NCBI RefSeq assembly: GCF_918797505.1
Contig: NC_092793.1
Coordinates: forward strand, 78,675,912-78,739,911
Reading direction: 5' to 3'
Origin: Bemisia tabaci
Lineage: Eukaryota > Arthropoda > Insecta > Hemiptera > Aleyrodidae
DNA length: 64,000 bases
In this document: piece after piece, positions 1 to 12,395 of the stretch
Numbering within the stretch: position 1 is the first letter of the stretch
Layout: each line of letters opens with the position of its first letter
Translations under genes and position numbers: made by a program
The notes under the pieces: generated by a model
Database searches by the model: none
What the model was told of the DNA's origin: nothing
Seen by the model: the letters and a program-made list of their open reading frames with translations, nothing else

Positions 1-2275
1 ATGTTAGGCTCAAATATATTGTGATGAGACCTGTTTTAGTTGTCGTAAACTTGACGAATCAGAATTCGAGGACCAAAATACTTAGTAAAGAAGCCTGTTT
101 AGCAGACAGATCAATCACCGAAAAAGGTAACTGTTAATTTCGTAAGCATCGCATTGTCTAAGAGGCGGCAGCATTCCTATTTGAGCTGCTGCATTTTGCA
201 ATCAGAAACTTATATTTCAGGCTCATCGGTAAAAGCACCTATCTACACAGGAAATATAATTACTTATATGGTGTTTATTGAATAATCCGGAAAAAGTAGC
301 TCCTTAATGCAGAATGTAGCCCACGTTTCGATTGATAGCTTAAGCATAAGAATAGAGCCTGGTGGCCAAAAAGTTAGTTTATAATCGAGATTTGTGCCTC
401 ACCTGGGCACAAATTTCGTCTCTACGTATGGAGGCCATCAATAAGTTTTCGGCTATCGATGAAGAAAATTGTCACGTCCCGAGATTAGGGTCCATCGATT
501 TGTAACGGAGAAAGGCAAGGGAACCTCCACCTGAGGAGATGCCTCTCTTCAGCTTCGATTGAATTGGACGGTTACGAAATGCGCAAATTATTCGGCACTG
601 TATGAAATGTACATATGATCAGAGTTTGACAGGGAAATAATATTTGCTATTGCTGGATTTACTCATCAAATTACGCGCGGAAGCGTCAGCCATGTGAAAT
701 ATTGTGTAGCATCCTAAAAGTGCGCAAGGGTTGGATGGAAAGCTCCTCAAACGAAATGTGCACTGTGGTATCGTTTTGGAAGCGGAAAGCTTAAAATCAA
801 AGCATGTTCTTTGCGCAGATTTTGAGAATAGGAAAGTATTTGAGACTTTCCTGATGCGCTCATCGTAATTTTTGAGCCATTCTCTACAGGAAATACCACT
901 TCTTCGTTCTCTAGCTGAGTTAGCAACATACCCATTAGTTTGATGATGACTGTGTGAGGTGGTTTTAAAGGCCTCGAGTATTGATATTTGCCGGTTATTC
1001 ATTGGATAAGTGACGGCAACTCCAAATCTATGCGCCGGGCGATAGAAGGGAAAAAACGGTTCACGGGCCGTTGCTCGAGGTGCATTTTCCGGTGTACTTT
1101 TCTCTCTGACAATAAGCCCCTTCGGCCCGCCTCGACCCCCCCCCCCCCCCCTTTGCGACCATGGATGGAAACGCCTGAAAGCGTCAAATCAGCAGGGCGC
1201 GAAAATCATTCACATCAATTTATTGCGACAGGAACACACCCCGAAAAATGACACTTCGAAAATACAGATGTTGCCGCTTGCATAACTTTTCGAGGGTCGT
1301 CTAAAAGGTGTTTGCACGTGTTTGCTTGACTGCCATCATGCTGTATTTGATTGAAATTTGTAAAATTATATTTAAGTAAATTTATCTGCAGGTCCAGCAT
1401 GCAACGTGAAATTAGATTCAATAAGACGCTAAAAATGCTGTCTTTATAACTCAATTTGACACATAAAAAGTTTTACGCTAGGGAATCGACCGAAATTTGC
1501 GCAACTGGTGAAATAAAATTCAACGATAATAAAAAGGAAGTATACTCGAATGGTTCTACTTTACTTTCGGACGAGGAACCTTCTTTCTTACATGCATTTT
1601 TTAAGTAACAATGGGGTAGTTGCATGCAGCTGGGATTTTAGATCGGACGAATGATTCTAGCAAAACTTTTCGCGAAAAAACTGTTTGATTGAAGATCCGT
1701 TGAAAAATCGTAACTTTTGAAATACCTTTGTCTAAATCTTTTTCAATGGCTTCGAAGGTAGGCCGATCCTTGTCCAACATTTTCATTCCGGTCATTATAT
1801 CCTTGCCACCCTACCCTGCAAGATGTCGGACTGTAGTCCCATAAAATGCTTGGGCTTTCATATATTGCTAGGTGCTTAATAAATTGCATACGTCATTCTT
1901 ACCTGAAACAAATAAAAAGAGGATGGCGTCAATAAACACGGTCAACAAGAGAACTGATAGAAAGAAAAGAAAAAACTTAATATTTATGAAACTGCGACAT
2001 TTTGTTAAATTGTCCGAGAGGAGGCGTCTCGTTTTGTAGAGCTCCATTCTGGTCAACCTTATAATGTCTTGAACCCAGTCGCAATCGAAATATCCAGAGT
2101 CCAGGGTGATTTATTATTACAACTGTTACAACCCATCGTTTGTTAAACATGTTATTGACTTAGTTTTTACGTTGATTTTCTCATGTTTGCGGAGGAACAC
2201 TTCTCTATGAACATTCTTGGCCATCTTCGTTGAATATTGGAATCTGAAAATTGGTAGTGACATTTTTTTTGTTAA
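1..2275. other. No gene recognised
   Basis: AT-rich DNA with a family L fragment (669-800) and a C16 run at 1136-1151. Short frames only. Confidence 0.6.
669..800 (+). repeat. Family L fragment
   Basis: GCGCGGAAGCGTCAGCCATG, then GTGCGCAAGGGTTGGATGGA, then TGGTATCGTTTTGGAAGCGG. The same phrases in the same order occur at 51828-52345. Confidence 0.65.
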
Positions 2276-2406
2276 GGTTGGCTGCCCTATTGGGCCTTAA
2301 GAGCACCAGATTTTGACATGTCATGGGTGGCGGTAGCCACCTCCGGACAAAGTCTAAACTGGACAACACTGGAAAGCGTCCAAACGAAAAAGGTGGCAGC
2401 CAACCA
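2276..2406. mobile_element. Small fold-back with AGGTTGGCTGCC ends
   Basis: AGGTTGGCTGCCCTATTGG opens and AGGTGGCAGCCAACC closes. A related left end lies at 26661-26700 (AGGTTGGCTGCCCTTTCGGG). Confidence 0.6.
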
Positions 2407-2608
2407 TAGACACACGTAACTCCCTTATTCTGAATCTCCCATACAGGTACTCTGGTGCGGGGTCTCCAAAATAAATTGTCCTTGATTTCGTCCCTGTCTT
2501 GACGTAAAGAGCGTAAATCTACACTTCATGATGAACCTTATTGTCCACATGATTCCATGTTTTCTAGGGCTCACGTCAAAATACAAACACGCAGGGGAAC
2601 GGCGATGA

Positions 2609-2848
2609 CGCACAGTGGATCGAATCAATGGGAGAGGCCGGACACGATTTAAAAACTTTAAAAGCGTATATCTCTATTAATATAAAATGTTGATGTTTCA
2701 AAAGTAGTTTCATTGGTTTTCTTGTACAATTTTCTATTAAAATCACTCCTATATCTTAAAATTTTGACGAAATGAACGTAGAATTGAACAATTTCTGTCA
2801 AAAATTTCTTGTCCAACTTCTGTTATCAACTCGATCCACTGTGCGACG
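2609..2848. mobile_element. Family R element, copy 1
   Basis: CGCACAGTGGATCGAATCAA opens; TCAACTCGATCCACTGTGCG closes. The interior is AT-rich. It has practically the same length (240-243 bp) and ends as copy 2 at 18063. Confidence 0.75.
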
Positions 2849-3246
2849 TAGAGCGCGGCAACGTGGGCGCTGGCTGCTGTGAAAAGTCACGCGTGGGAAC
2901 GGGGTGGGAGGCTGGAAGAGGCAGGGAACAGAGGATTTCCGGTTGAATTCTGCGAAATTTGGGGGACGATCTTGGGGCTGAAGCTCAAAGGAGGAGGGGT
3001 GACGGGGGGAGGGGGAGGAAAGATGAATTTCGGAGCCAGCCGGGCGGGAGTCTGTGGTGTGCGCGGGTGATTGGTGGGGGGCGGGGGGGGGGGGATTAGT
3101 AGTGGCCGTGGCTGGTCACGGCTTGACCGCAACACCTCGCAGTACTCGCCACACAGAGCCGCATCTTGTTGACGCTTGGCCACCAGCGACATTGTTGTCA
3201 TGCTTAGAGGACTGCTCCAGAAATCCCACGTCTTTGGCTTCAAGTC

Positions 3247-3425
3247 GAGTCCCTTTAGGCCCAGCGTTAGGACATCTCGATTATCAGCTGGCCTCGGCTG
3301 GCCATGGTGGTACAAAAGTGTGCACCCAAACGAACGATGTTGAAGGATAAGGATAAGGAATCATACGATGTCTATTATCCAAAAACAACACAATCAGCAA
3401 AATCGATAATAACCTAACCAAAGAA
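3247..3425 (-). mobile_element. Family C fragment, other end
   Basis: The plus strand matches the inverse of the right half of copy 3: GAGTCCCTTTAGGCCCAGC, CTCGATTATCAGCTG, then GTGCACCCAAACGAACGAT. The opposite end is missing. Confidence 0.7.
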
Positions 3426-4664
3426 ATTGCGATACAATAAAATGAGATTGATTCGTGAATAACTTCTTAGTCTATTTTCATTTTGGTGCGATGAACATAA
3501 CAATTCACTCTTGACAAATTACGATTAGGTTATTTTTCCATTATTGGCGCGTATACGTAGTATACCGCCTTTGCGATCGTTTCGAACCCTGCTCGATACA
3601 ATACCGAGTCCCTTAGTTCCTTACCGAAAAGTGACTACCGCGAACTTCTGAGATTTTCCAAAGCGTGTAAAAAGTTTATTTATCCGTCAATAATTATGAT
3701 TTAAAGTTGTTTCTCATTCTGGGGCTCGCTAGTTTATGTGCAGTGAATACCAAGAGTCTACGTTACTTGGTTTTTTAAAAAAAGCCTAAGAGTACGACGC
3801 GCTGATTTAAAATATGCATATATAAGCGGAAGCAAGCGAACTGATTCGAGGATGGCTGACCAGTTCGGCACTCCTTGAATGAGAATTTCACTCACTCCGT
3901 TTTGTTCAAAACGTTGCTTTGACATATCTCCACACCACTGTTATCCTTTTCAAAAGTTGGTACTCCTTGCTCTGATAGCCGGGGCCAGCAGGATAGTGGT
4001 AAGTGCAATCTGTGATGAGCCTCGAGACTCATTAGACCATTTGCTAAACCTGGCTCATACAGGAGTCCACTCAGCCCTCTCGTCCCCACGCTCCTGATCA
4101 CTGCGTCGGCGTCACGAAGAACAATGGGCCTTGGGCCGCCTTGGGTCCCAACGCGGCCGATACCCGTACCCCAATTACTCACGCTTCATTAACCATTTCA
4201 CCGTCACGCTAGGATTCGTCCAATTTTAAAAAAAAAATTGTTTCGCGTGTATTTAGCAATTTTTTCCTTACTCTCCGTTAAAACACAAATAAAAAGAGAC
4301 CTCATTCATAAAAATCGGCCGAATAGAAGAGAAGTTACAGTAATCGAAATCCGAAGAAATGAACAAAACCTCGACTTCTCGATACGAAAAATAAAATGAA
4401 GGGGAAAAAAAGAAAGTATAAATTACAATTAAATATAATTGACCTCAGAATTTGACAAGCAATTCATTTATATACCTAACGCTGAAAAAACTGGGAGAAA
4501 TTACAAAAAATTCGCCTCTTGCAAGGGGCTTCTTTGTAAGAATTTTGACCTGAAGACAACGGTCGAATAACAGCAGTACTCCATACAATACACGGTGTGC
4601 CTGAACGAGTTAAACATTTTTTATACGTCCAAATCGAAAAAATCGTTATATTTTTAACTACAAT
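3426..4664. other. No gene recognised
   Basis: AT-rich. A TATATAAGCGG at 3820 could be a TATA box, but nothing downstream supports a gene. Confidence 0.55.
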
Positions 4665-5717
4665 GTCTCTTGAATCGTTTAAGCAAAAAAAAAAAAAAAA
4701 AAAAAAATTCCGTCGAGATTCTGGAACGCAAAGCCGCTTTAAAAGTATTCTGGGGCTATAATAGCTAAATCACCGGTAGTAAATCCCGTTATATTATTAA
4801 AAAGAAATTGACTCCATAGTTTAATTCCTTAGTTTCTTGAATACGATTATTTTAAGAACTTAAACATTTATACCACCAATTTTAGACATGGGGTGATTTC
4901 CTGAGAGCCGATAATATCACGAATTTCTCATAGAACCCTTCAACAGTGGCTTGCTTTTTTGGCAGCCGATTCGGCCATCGAACCGGAGTTTAAATGGAAG
5001 CTGATAATAACCCAAAGCTCTGAGAAAAATTTTGAGATAAGTATAAAAACGGTTTGTTGTAAGTAACGAGGAGAGGCGGGCAAAGCGGCTAAAATCCGAT
5101 CTAATTTTTACAGTTTTTCTGTTGAATTAATGTTGCCGCGGGCTTCTGACTGTGTCCACACATAGTTTCTGTTCAGCATATCGATACATAAGTATTTACA
5201 CACGTAGAATCTAATTTTCACGTCGGGGAGTCGACATATTTTGATTTTTTCGATTTTATACGGAAAATTGATGGTTTTTTCGGGATTGAAATTATTATTG
5301 TTTCATGAAAAATAAATGCACCAAAAATGACTATAGCATATTGATTTTTACACATTTGCACTCACGAAATTGGTTGGTAAATTCAACGAGTGGGTGCATC
5401 GACCTGGTATATCAAGTTTCTGCAATTTTTTACGGCAAATCAGTAGATTTTCGGGATGTAGATTGCTTACTTTCAATTCATGAATGAATAAAGCAACGAC
5501 CTGGTTGAACTTCTTTGCATGGAAAGACGTTTAAAATAACAAAATCAAGACGTCTTTAATGCAATTGCATTTATATCGAGTCAATTTCTTTTCAATAATA
5601 TAACGGGATTTTTACTACCGGTGATTTGGGTATTTTAGCCCCAGAATACCTTTAAATCGACTTTATCTTCTAGGAGTTCGACAGAATTTTTCCTTTCTTC
5701 GCTTAAATTATTCCGTA
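4665..5717. mobile_element. 1-kb element with about 130-bp terminal inverted repeats
   Basis: Left arm 4677-4812 (TATTCTGGGGCTATAATAGC, CACCGGTAGTAAATCCCG, AAAGAAATTGACTC) pairs with right arm 5577-5705 (GAGTCAATTTCTTTTC, CGGGATTTTTACTACCGGTG, TAGCCCCAGAATA). The left arm contains an A23 run (4685-4707). The middle holds no significant frame. The borders and target duplication are not resolved. Confidence 0.72.
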
Positions 5718-5959
5718 GCACTTTTCTTCAAGAATCTGATAAGATTTTGCTTGAGGCAGATCAAAAAACTTAAATTCGATCGAATAGCTTTCTACATTCA
5801 CAATACACGGTCTCGTCAAGGTGCGTCTTTGACCTCGCAGTGTTGGATCGTGAATTCTCTTGTTGTGCTGTTTGCCTGTTTTGAAATCTCTGTAAATGAA
5901 AACTAAAGGGGTTGATATGTGCGAGTTAATGACGCGCCTTATCAACACATTGTGTTGGA

Positions 5960-6114
5960 GTTCACTGCTTGTTTTTGTTTACATTCGAGCCACCGCCATC
6001 TTGATGCACTCTTTTGTGACTCCATGAGCGAGAACCAATCAGCATTGGATTTTTCTGGGCCACTTTCAGCCCGACCAGAATTGAGATGTCGTAACTCTGG
6101 GTATAAAAGGACTC
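5960..6114 (-). mobile_element. Family C fragment, one end
   Basis: On the minus strand it reads GAGTCCTTTTATACCCAGAG, then GGGCTGAAAGTGGCC and GATTGGTTCTCGCTCATGGA, matching the first 150 bases of copy 3. TA follows at 6115-6116. The other half is missing. Confidence 0.75.
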
Positions 6115-6116
6115 TA

Positions 6117-7700
6117 GATTCAAGGAAAATGAAATAAAAAGTGAAAAGTGTTGATCGGTATCAGTTACCCTGACCGAAGACTCGCGGTCAAAAAGTAGCA
6201 TCCCGTAGACAGTCGAGATCTGCACTCAAAATCGCCAAGACGCCATTTTTAAGTTTAAAGACATGACAAGGAGCGTTACCTTTAGCGATGGCTAAATATT
6301 TTACGATCAATACATTTTTTTAAGGATTTAGGTTAGAAAAGATGGAAAAGGGAAATTCCCAAAAATTTCACTTTTCATTGCCATGTAGTACCTATAGAAA
6401 TAAAAAATCAATTACAAAAGTTCGTTCCCACAGTTGTCTCGATTGACTTTTGAGGCTACGTTTACATGTTGAACCAATCGATTTTGATAAAACCTCAGCG
6501 ATAGAACGCCTTTTTGATGTATCGAACACAGTCCACTGCAACGATCTCAAACTGCGCACATTAAGACACCTACTAGCTGCACAGTCGGGAGAACAAAAAG
6601 AGCCATGTCGCCTTTCAACTACTGCCTTTAAAAAAAAAAAAAAAAAAATCATCCAGTCATCCATTGCACATTGACGTCAGCTTTACCAGAGGTAATCTAA
6701 AGGAGTTCGCAACTCGTTGATTAAAAAATTACTCTCTCCCTCATGTCGTCGTTGAAAGGTTTATTTTCCGAGAGCTGATCGCAGAATCAACCCGGCTTGT
6801 GAATGCCAATGCAGTTTTTTTTCTCTCTCCCAATAATTACGGGACGAAACGAACGAAGAAGGGATCAACACAACGGGCTTTTCCACCTGTGAACTGCACT
6901 CGAACTGCGCGGCATTATCCTAGCGACAATGACAGTCAAATTGAGGAGTCATTAACGTAAAGCCATCGTGTCTGATGGTCCACAGCGTTCTCCACAAGCA
7001 CCACTGGAAATTCCTCGTTTTCTGGACGAAAGGACATACTTCCATTCCACGATTGCCGGATTTGATCAGAGGCTTTACTTTTTTACGGGAATGTGACTGA
7101 GCAATATCTGTTAAAGGGATTGATTAATTTTTTTAAATCATCGAAGGAAAAATTACTCTTTTTATTCCGAAATGCTGCAAAGTTCTCTCGAATAAATGTA
7201 ATTTGCAGGTAAATACTCTGCAATAAAGCTACGTTCTTTCATTTGGGAATGAACGAATTGAATAAACTATTACGCGTAAGCTACGGTTTGCTCTGCTCTG
7301 CCGGGTTCTATCGACTAGCTAAAATTCTTGTTTCAAAAGCTCGTTTAACTTTCCATGCGAACCTCGAGCTTTGAGTCGCCCGATACGATATCGCGATTTG
7401 ATGGTGAAATCGCCGAAATTGGCTGGTAGAGGAAGTTTTTCTCTCAGGAAAAAAAAAACTCGAACATTTGAAACTGGGAGAGTTAAGGGTGAATTTCTCC
7501 TTCAAGGCGGTAGGTTAGGGTTCGGTCTTCACCAAAAAAATCCCTGAATACTCGCAAATTTTAAGAGGTTGTTGGGCTTTCCAGGCATTCCGAAGCGATA
7601 GCTGAAAATCTATACGATCCTGATACGACTGAGAGTATAGGTCTCGCTTTAAGGTTAAAAAGCAATATAAACAGGGCCGGTGTTACTGGAGGGCGCTACT
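6117..7700. other. No gene recognised
   Basis: AT-rich, with an A18 run near 6631. Frames of up to 90 codons overlap this run and are not convincing. Confidence 0.55.
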
Positions 7701-7952
7701 CTGTCATGCTAAGGAAAAACACCGCAAAAGCCTTCAGACGTTGCCATATTTCCCACGAAAAAAACGAAATTACTCGGAAAATTGTGGATACCATTTCTTC
7801 AAATTTTTTAGACGATTTCGTTCCCAGTTTGATCTAAAATATCTGAAAATTCAAGAAAAAATCTGCATGACTTTATGCAAAAATATATATTTTATTCGAA
7901 AAAATTCGGCAACTCTCGAATGCTCATACGACTTTCTTCCTTAGCGCGGCGG
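7701..7952. mobile_element. Family B MITE, copy 1
   Basis: Left end CTGTCATGCTAAGGAAAAAC, right end CTTTCTTCCTTAGCGCGGCGG, both resembling the family ends, with GTTGCCATATTTCC and GGCAACTCTCGAATG further in. Flanks TACT and TGCT fit a diverged 4-bp duplication. No coding capacity. The superfamily is not settled. Confidence 0.85.
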
Positions 7953-7956
7953 TGCT

Positions 7957-9428
7957 GTACTGTGACGCACCAGACGACGCGACGTCATAGCATCTCACCG
8001 GAGCACTCTCCATGCAAATAAACTCAAAGTTTAAATTGGAAACAACGCGCTGCAATGCGAAAAACATTCATTTTTATTTTTACTACCTGTGTCTCGAAGA
8101 GCATTTATATTCTGCTTAATAAGCTACCAATCTTAACCTACACCAAGTAGCGCGGAACTTTTTCTTTTCCTCCTTTTTTCCGGCTGCGACGACCGAGCTA
8201 AGTTTTCAACGGTTGCGAGAGATCGTCTCCGTGAAGTCCCTTAAATATCGCCGAAATGTCGCGCTAGGTGCGATTACTAAACTCGTTTAACTTTTAAATT
8301 AAAATTCTACAGGTTTGTAAAGGTGGACTTGACTTCCGGCACCTCTTCGTGAAGAGTTTAACGCTACGGAAATATAACAAGGAGCTTACTAAAGCTTTCT
8401 CTTCTTCTTTTTTAAAAACGATGCCTACGCGACGTAAACGTGGTAAAAATTTAAAAAAAAAAATGACAATTTTCATATGCATTCCTGGAGTAATAACTCA
8501 TTTTCAGTGACTTGCTTATCTATCTCTAAAATTTCACTAACTTACTCAACCAGCTTTCGCTGACTCGTGTACTCTATCAACAATACAATTTTAGGAGATT
8601 TAACCAGGTTTTGCGTGCGTACAAACTGTTCACTTTACACTCAGTGATTATTTTATACGAGCATTTAATAAAGTGTGCATGCATTTTTAGAGGGACTTCG
8701 TCTTCCTTTACTCAAATATTCTCAAGAGAATGTTATCGATTTCTTGTGATCAAATAATACTCCAGTAAAAAAACAGGTTTTTTAAACAAGAACAAAAATG
8801 TCTCAAGTGTTCGTGGGAGCCATTAGCCGTTGCTACTGCCTGTCGACTTGGATTTTCGTTCTTGCGGATTTGTCCTCTATTTATGTTGACCGCGTGCGAC
8901 TGGTGAATACTGAGATCTTTCACTGCTTAGTAGTGCTTGGTGCTTCTCTCCAATCTGGACGGAGACAGCAGTTTTGATTCGATTTTCTCTCCGCTCCAAA
9001 GCACGCGCGAAAAAAAGTAATATTGTAAAAATGCCCTGATTTCTCAGAATTTTCCCGCATCGAAAATTTCTTGACTTTTTTAACAATTTACAGGCTTACT
9101 TCGTGGAGGAGATGATTTATTTGGGTGATTTTGGAATTGGTCTAGTTCGTAAAATTCTCTCTTAGTACGATGCATCTCGCAAGACCAAAAACACTGTAAT
9201 TTTAGTATTCCTTTCGACTAGGTTTCAGCCTTTTTCTTATTGGAGCCTCTGTGAAAATTTCGCGGGATGGCGAAAAATGAAGCTGGAAAAAATATTTCAG
9301 CGTGTGTCATTACTTTCTCGAATTTAATACAATTTTCATAAGCCTTTTCAGCTTTCTTAGGATATAATCTTTCACGAAACCCTCCTCTCCTCGGTCGCTC
9401 GGCGAGGATACATGTCTCAAGATCATTT
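7957..9428. other. No gene recognised
   Basis: Plain AT-rich sequence. I see no repeats shared with the rest of the window. Confidence 0.55.
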
Positions 9429-9531
9429 TGTCGCCGTCCTGGCATAAGGACGTATCTAAACTTCGCGATGAGCCCTGTCATCCATATACTTCAATACTTT
9501 CTCCGGCTCATCTCAAAAAGCGGTTACGCCA
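9429..9531. repeat. Family W repeat, copy 1
   Basis: GCGATGAGCCCTGTCATCC, then TTTCTCCGGCTCATCTC and AAAAGCGGTTACGCC, matching 43436-43538 over about 100 bases. Confidence 0.65.
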
Positions 9532-9602
9532 TTTTGACGGCCAAGCGACAATGTGCCTTCCCTCGCCTCGAGCGACCGTTTGCGCCTCAGGAAGATGGTA
9601 AA

Positions 9603-9768
9603 CAGTGGCGTGGCGTGCTTTGCGAAATATCGATTTTTCCCCCCATTTGAAGCTATGATAAAGAATCGATCATTAAGGTTTTCGTTGCGAACACCGTGTC
9701 TATCGATCTTTTTTCATAGGTTGAAATGGCAGATCCATCGATGTATCGCAAAGCTTGTCACGCCACTG
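9603..9768 (-). mobile_element. Family A hAT-like MITE, copy 1
   Basis: It starts CAGTGGCGTGGCGTGCTTTG and ends with the near reverse complement CACGCCACTG. The interior is palindromic around GGTTTTCGTTGCGAACACC and rich in ATCGAT. The flanks share ATGGTAA (left just before, right just after), consistent with a 7-8 bp target duplication. Known: CAGTGGCG-type ends with 8-bp duplications are typical of hAT transposons. No transposase frame. Confidence 0.85.
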
Positions 9769-9833
9769 ATGGTAAACGCCGCGTTTACTCCGCGTGACTG
9801 TTGCAGCAGTCACTGCACGTTACACACACAATC

Positions 9834-9954
9834 CGTCGCTCCTCTAACGTAGGGGGAATCTCTATTTTCACTTGAGCCCTGGAGCGCATTGAGTTATACG
9901 GAGAACAAGGCTCACGTGGAAATTGAGATACGCTCTTGAGTCAGAGAAACGACG
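9834..9954. mobile_element. Family M small inverted-repeat element, copy 1
   Basis: CGTCGCTCCTCTAACGTAGG opens and TTGAGTCAGAGAAACGACG closes; GAGCCCTGGAGCGCATTGAG and GAACAAGGCTCACGTGG lie within. Confidence 0.7.
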
Positions 9955-10169
9955 AATCATGGGCAGAGTCTCCGTTGTGACGTTGTGTGCTCGAGCCAAA
10001 TATTTTTGAGGCTCTGCAAAGAGCAGACTGGAGCCGAGCAGGGACAGACTCACAGCAGAAATGCTGGAAAATCTGCTGGGCTGCATTGTTGAAAAATTGC
10101 CCGCTACACAGGGCAAACTTTCCAATTGTGAGGACATATTAAGATGGCTTCATATATTCCAATACAATG

Positions 10170-10340
10170 CTCCGAGTTTGAATAATCGCGCCAAACACAG
10201 TGCGGCCGGCGCAAAACGCATATATCAGCGCCTGCGAGACTGCTTGAATACTTCACGCATTGCGCGTCTGGCGCTAAACTCGCGTCAGCGCCTACAAGAC
10301 TGCCTGGATACTTTACGCATTGCGCGCACCCCGATGTACG
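10170..10340 (+). repeat. Family I block with two 60-bp units
   Basis: The head AGTTTGAATAATCGCG and CACAGTGCGGCCGGCGC is followed by CAGCGCCTGCGAGACTGC at 10225 and CAGCGCCTACAAGACTGCC at 10285, each leading to TACTTCACGCATTGCGCG or close. Period 60, two units. Confidence 0.8.
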
Positions 10341-10741
10341 CAGTAACCGTTGAAGTTTCGACATATCTTCGAATCAGCGATAAACGAGACCTACCACGAA
10401 CCCTGCACGCCAATTGGGGCTTGGTGGGTTTCGGTAAATTTTAGAACGATAAAGATATTAGGTGACGTGCACAAAATGATTTTAGGTTGTTCTTGGATCT
10501 GATCGCTTCGTAAGGTTCCTTCTTAAATCACTTCAAATTGCCTCTATAACAACTAGAAATCTTTGGAAAAACCGGATGTACATTTTTAATAAATTCTTTC
10601 TATTACTACTTTGTTAAGATTATAACATAAATAGCTAAAATTTCGTATTTTACCTCACGAAAGAATGTAGCTATAATTCAATGTCGTCGAAGTTCCCCTC
10701 ACAAATGTCATGAGTCTTGGGAGTCCGTAACTGAAAAAATC

Positions 10742-10872
10742 GCTCATTTTTCTTTTGATCTCAGGCAAAAATCAGACAAACTTTCAACTGAAACTGCGGA
10801 GGTACCTACATTCTGGTACAGAATTGGATTACTTGAGTCAATTTCGCAACCTTGGAATAAAGTCGAAGAATT
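10742..10872 (+). repeat. Family T fragment, copy 1
   Basis: TTTTCTTTTGATCTCAGGC, then GAGTCAATTTCGCAACCTTG. Parallel phrases in the same order at 38968 and 63384. Confidence 0.5.
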
Positions 10873-11573
10873 CTCACGAGGGAAAGATTCAATGGAGGAT
10901 TTATTTGATTACATTTTTCTCAATTTACGTAGGCATCCACACTAAACTGACGGTTGAAACGCAGGTAAGGTTTGGTATCTCCTCTTTACTACCCCTCCTC
11001 TTGTCTGTACCGTGAACCCTTTAACGCTTATTTGATGGGAGAATCACCAGTTTACGAAGTCACAACATTTTAAAGACTCACCCTTTTCGATGAACTCCCG
11101 GAAAAGGAACGGAAAATTAAGAGACCAGAGAAAAGTCAAGTTAAAACGCGGATCATAAAAGGTCGCGGGGTAAAAATGGCGACGGGGTGCACGATCGAAG
11201 CGGAAACCTCGAACCTACGAGTGAATCGAAGAGTCAGAGTAGGGCATTCCGGGTGAATTGGGCAACTTGAGCCGAGTCTTTTCCGCCGAGTTGGGCCTTC
11301 CATAAATTTAAAACGACCCGTTCGAAAATAGATTCGAAGAGGAAAGCTGGTTGAATAGGAGGAACCGAGCTCCATTCAAAAATCTACCGCTCTCCCGGTC
11401 CCTCCGAGCTTGTCCTGGAAATCATTTACAAAAGTTTATGGGTCTTTTTATTGTTTTCTATCTTTTTGAAAGGCTGTATGGAGCTTGCCGGCGACTGCGA
11501 CAGCCTGTATTGACACACACCGACTTTCCTAGGCCCAAAATGTTGATTTGACTGCGTCGCTTTCAGTGGCAGG

Positions 11574-11725
11574 GCGTGCTTTGCGATATATCGATTGATC
11601 TGTCATTTAAACCTATGGAAAAGGATCAATAAACAGGTTGTTCGCAACGAACTCCTTGACAATCGATTCTTTACCATGGCTTCTAATGGGAAATATCGAT
11701 ATCGATCATTCACGCCTCGCCACGG
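11574..11725 (+). mobile_element. Family A hAT-like MITE, copy 2
   Basis: It begins CAGTGGCAGGGCGTGCTTTG, has the hairpin core GGTTGTTCGCAACGAACTCC and ends CACGCCTCGCCACGG. Exact 8-bp flanking duplication GTCGCTTT (11566-11573 and 11726-11733). About 90 bp downstream lies another copy in the same orientation. Confidence 0.88.
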
Positions 11726-11817
11726 GTCGCTTTATTGGCTCTCGGTCCGTGGAAAAGAGCACACTCGAGGAAAATGGGGTGCTCCCTTTGACCACGACCG
11801 CGACCTTAGTTTTTTCG

Positions 11818-11981
11818 CAGTGGCGTGGCATGCTTTGCGATATATCGATTGATCTCCCATTCAAACCTACGGAGGAGGATCGATAAACAGGGCGTTTTCA
11901 ACGAAAACCTTAATTATCGATTCTTTCCCATAGCTTCAAATGGGGAAATATCGATAATCGATCATTCACGCCTCGCCACTG
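11818..11981 (+). mobile_element. Family A hAT-like MITE, copy 3
   Basis: CAGTGGCGTGGCATGCTTTG start, CACGCCTCGCCACTG end, with the same ATCGAT-rich interior as copy 2. Flanks TTTTTTCG and TTTTTTCA agree at 7 of 8 bases. It lies 92 bp from copy 2 with its own duplication, so the pair are two independent insertions, not a tandem copy. Confidence 0.87.
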
Positions 11982-12090
11982 TTTTTTCAACGTTTTCATA
12001 TCTACTATCGCTGATCCAAATCATTATGACATAGCCATGGATTTATAAGACATGCTGGCAATTTTCACATAATAGGGGGGGGGGGGGAGA

Positions 12091-12395
12091 CAGAGACAAA
12101 AGATCCTTCACTGGCCTCTTGGCGACAGGTGGAAGCTTTTACTTTTGGAGATACAACACTTCCTCATGGACAATTATAAGAGAGCAACGGTCATCATACC
12201 TACAAGGTGAGTGATGAGCTTCGGATGACGTAATGAGACAAACAAGTTTCCCAAACTTCGGGCTGTTCGCAAAACGAGATTTTCAATACGTTGTTGACCA
12301 TCCTCCTAGTGGGTGAATCAACATTGGAATGTTGGAGTCCCTAAGGAAAAGCTTCCACCATTGCTAAGATACCAGTGAAGGGTCTGTTGTCTCTG
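12091..12395. mobile_element. Family G MITE, second copy, in a G-rich site
   Basis: CAGAGACAAAAGATCCTTCA opens and TGAAGGGTCTGTTGTCTCTG closes. The same internal phrases as the 22925 copy follow. Both flanks are G-rich (G13 at 12075-12087; GGGGAGGGGGG after), compatible with insertion into a G tract (GGGGGAGA and TGGGGAGG, 6 of 8). Confidence 0.85.

Noticed and set aside
9429..9531. Conserved VTAFE reading in family W as coding
   Set aside because: The two copies diverge into unrelated peptides and contain frame differences beyond a few residues.
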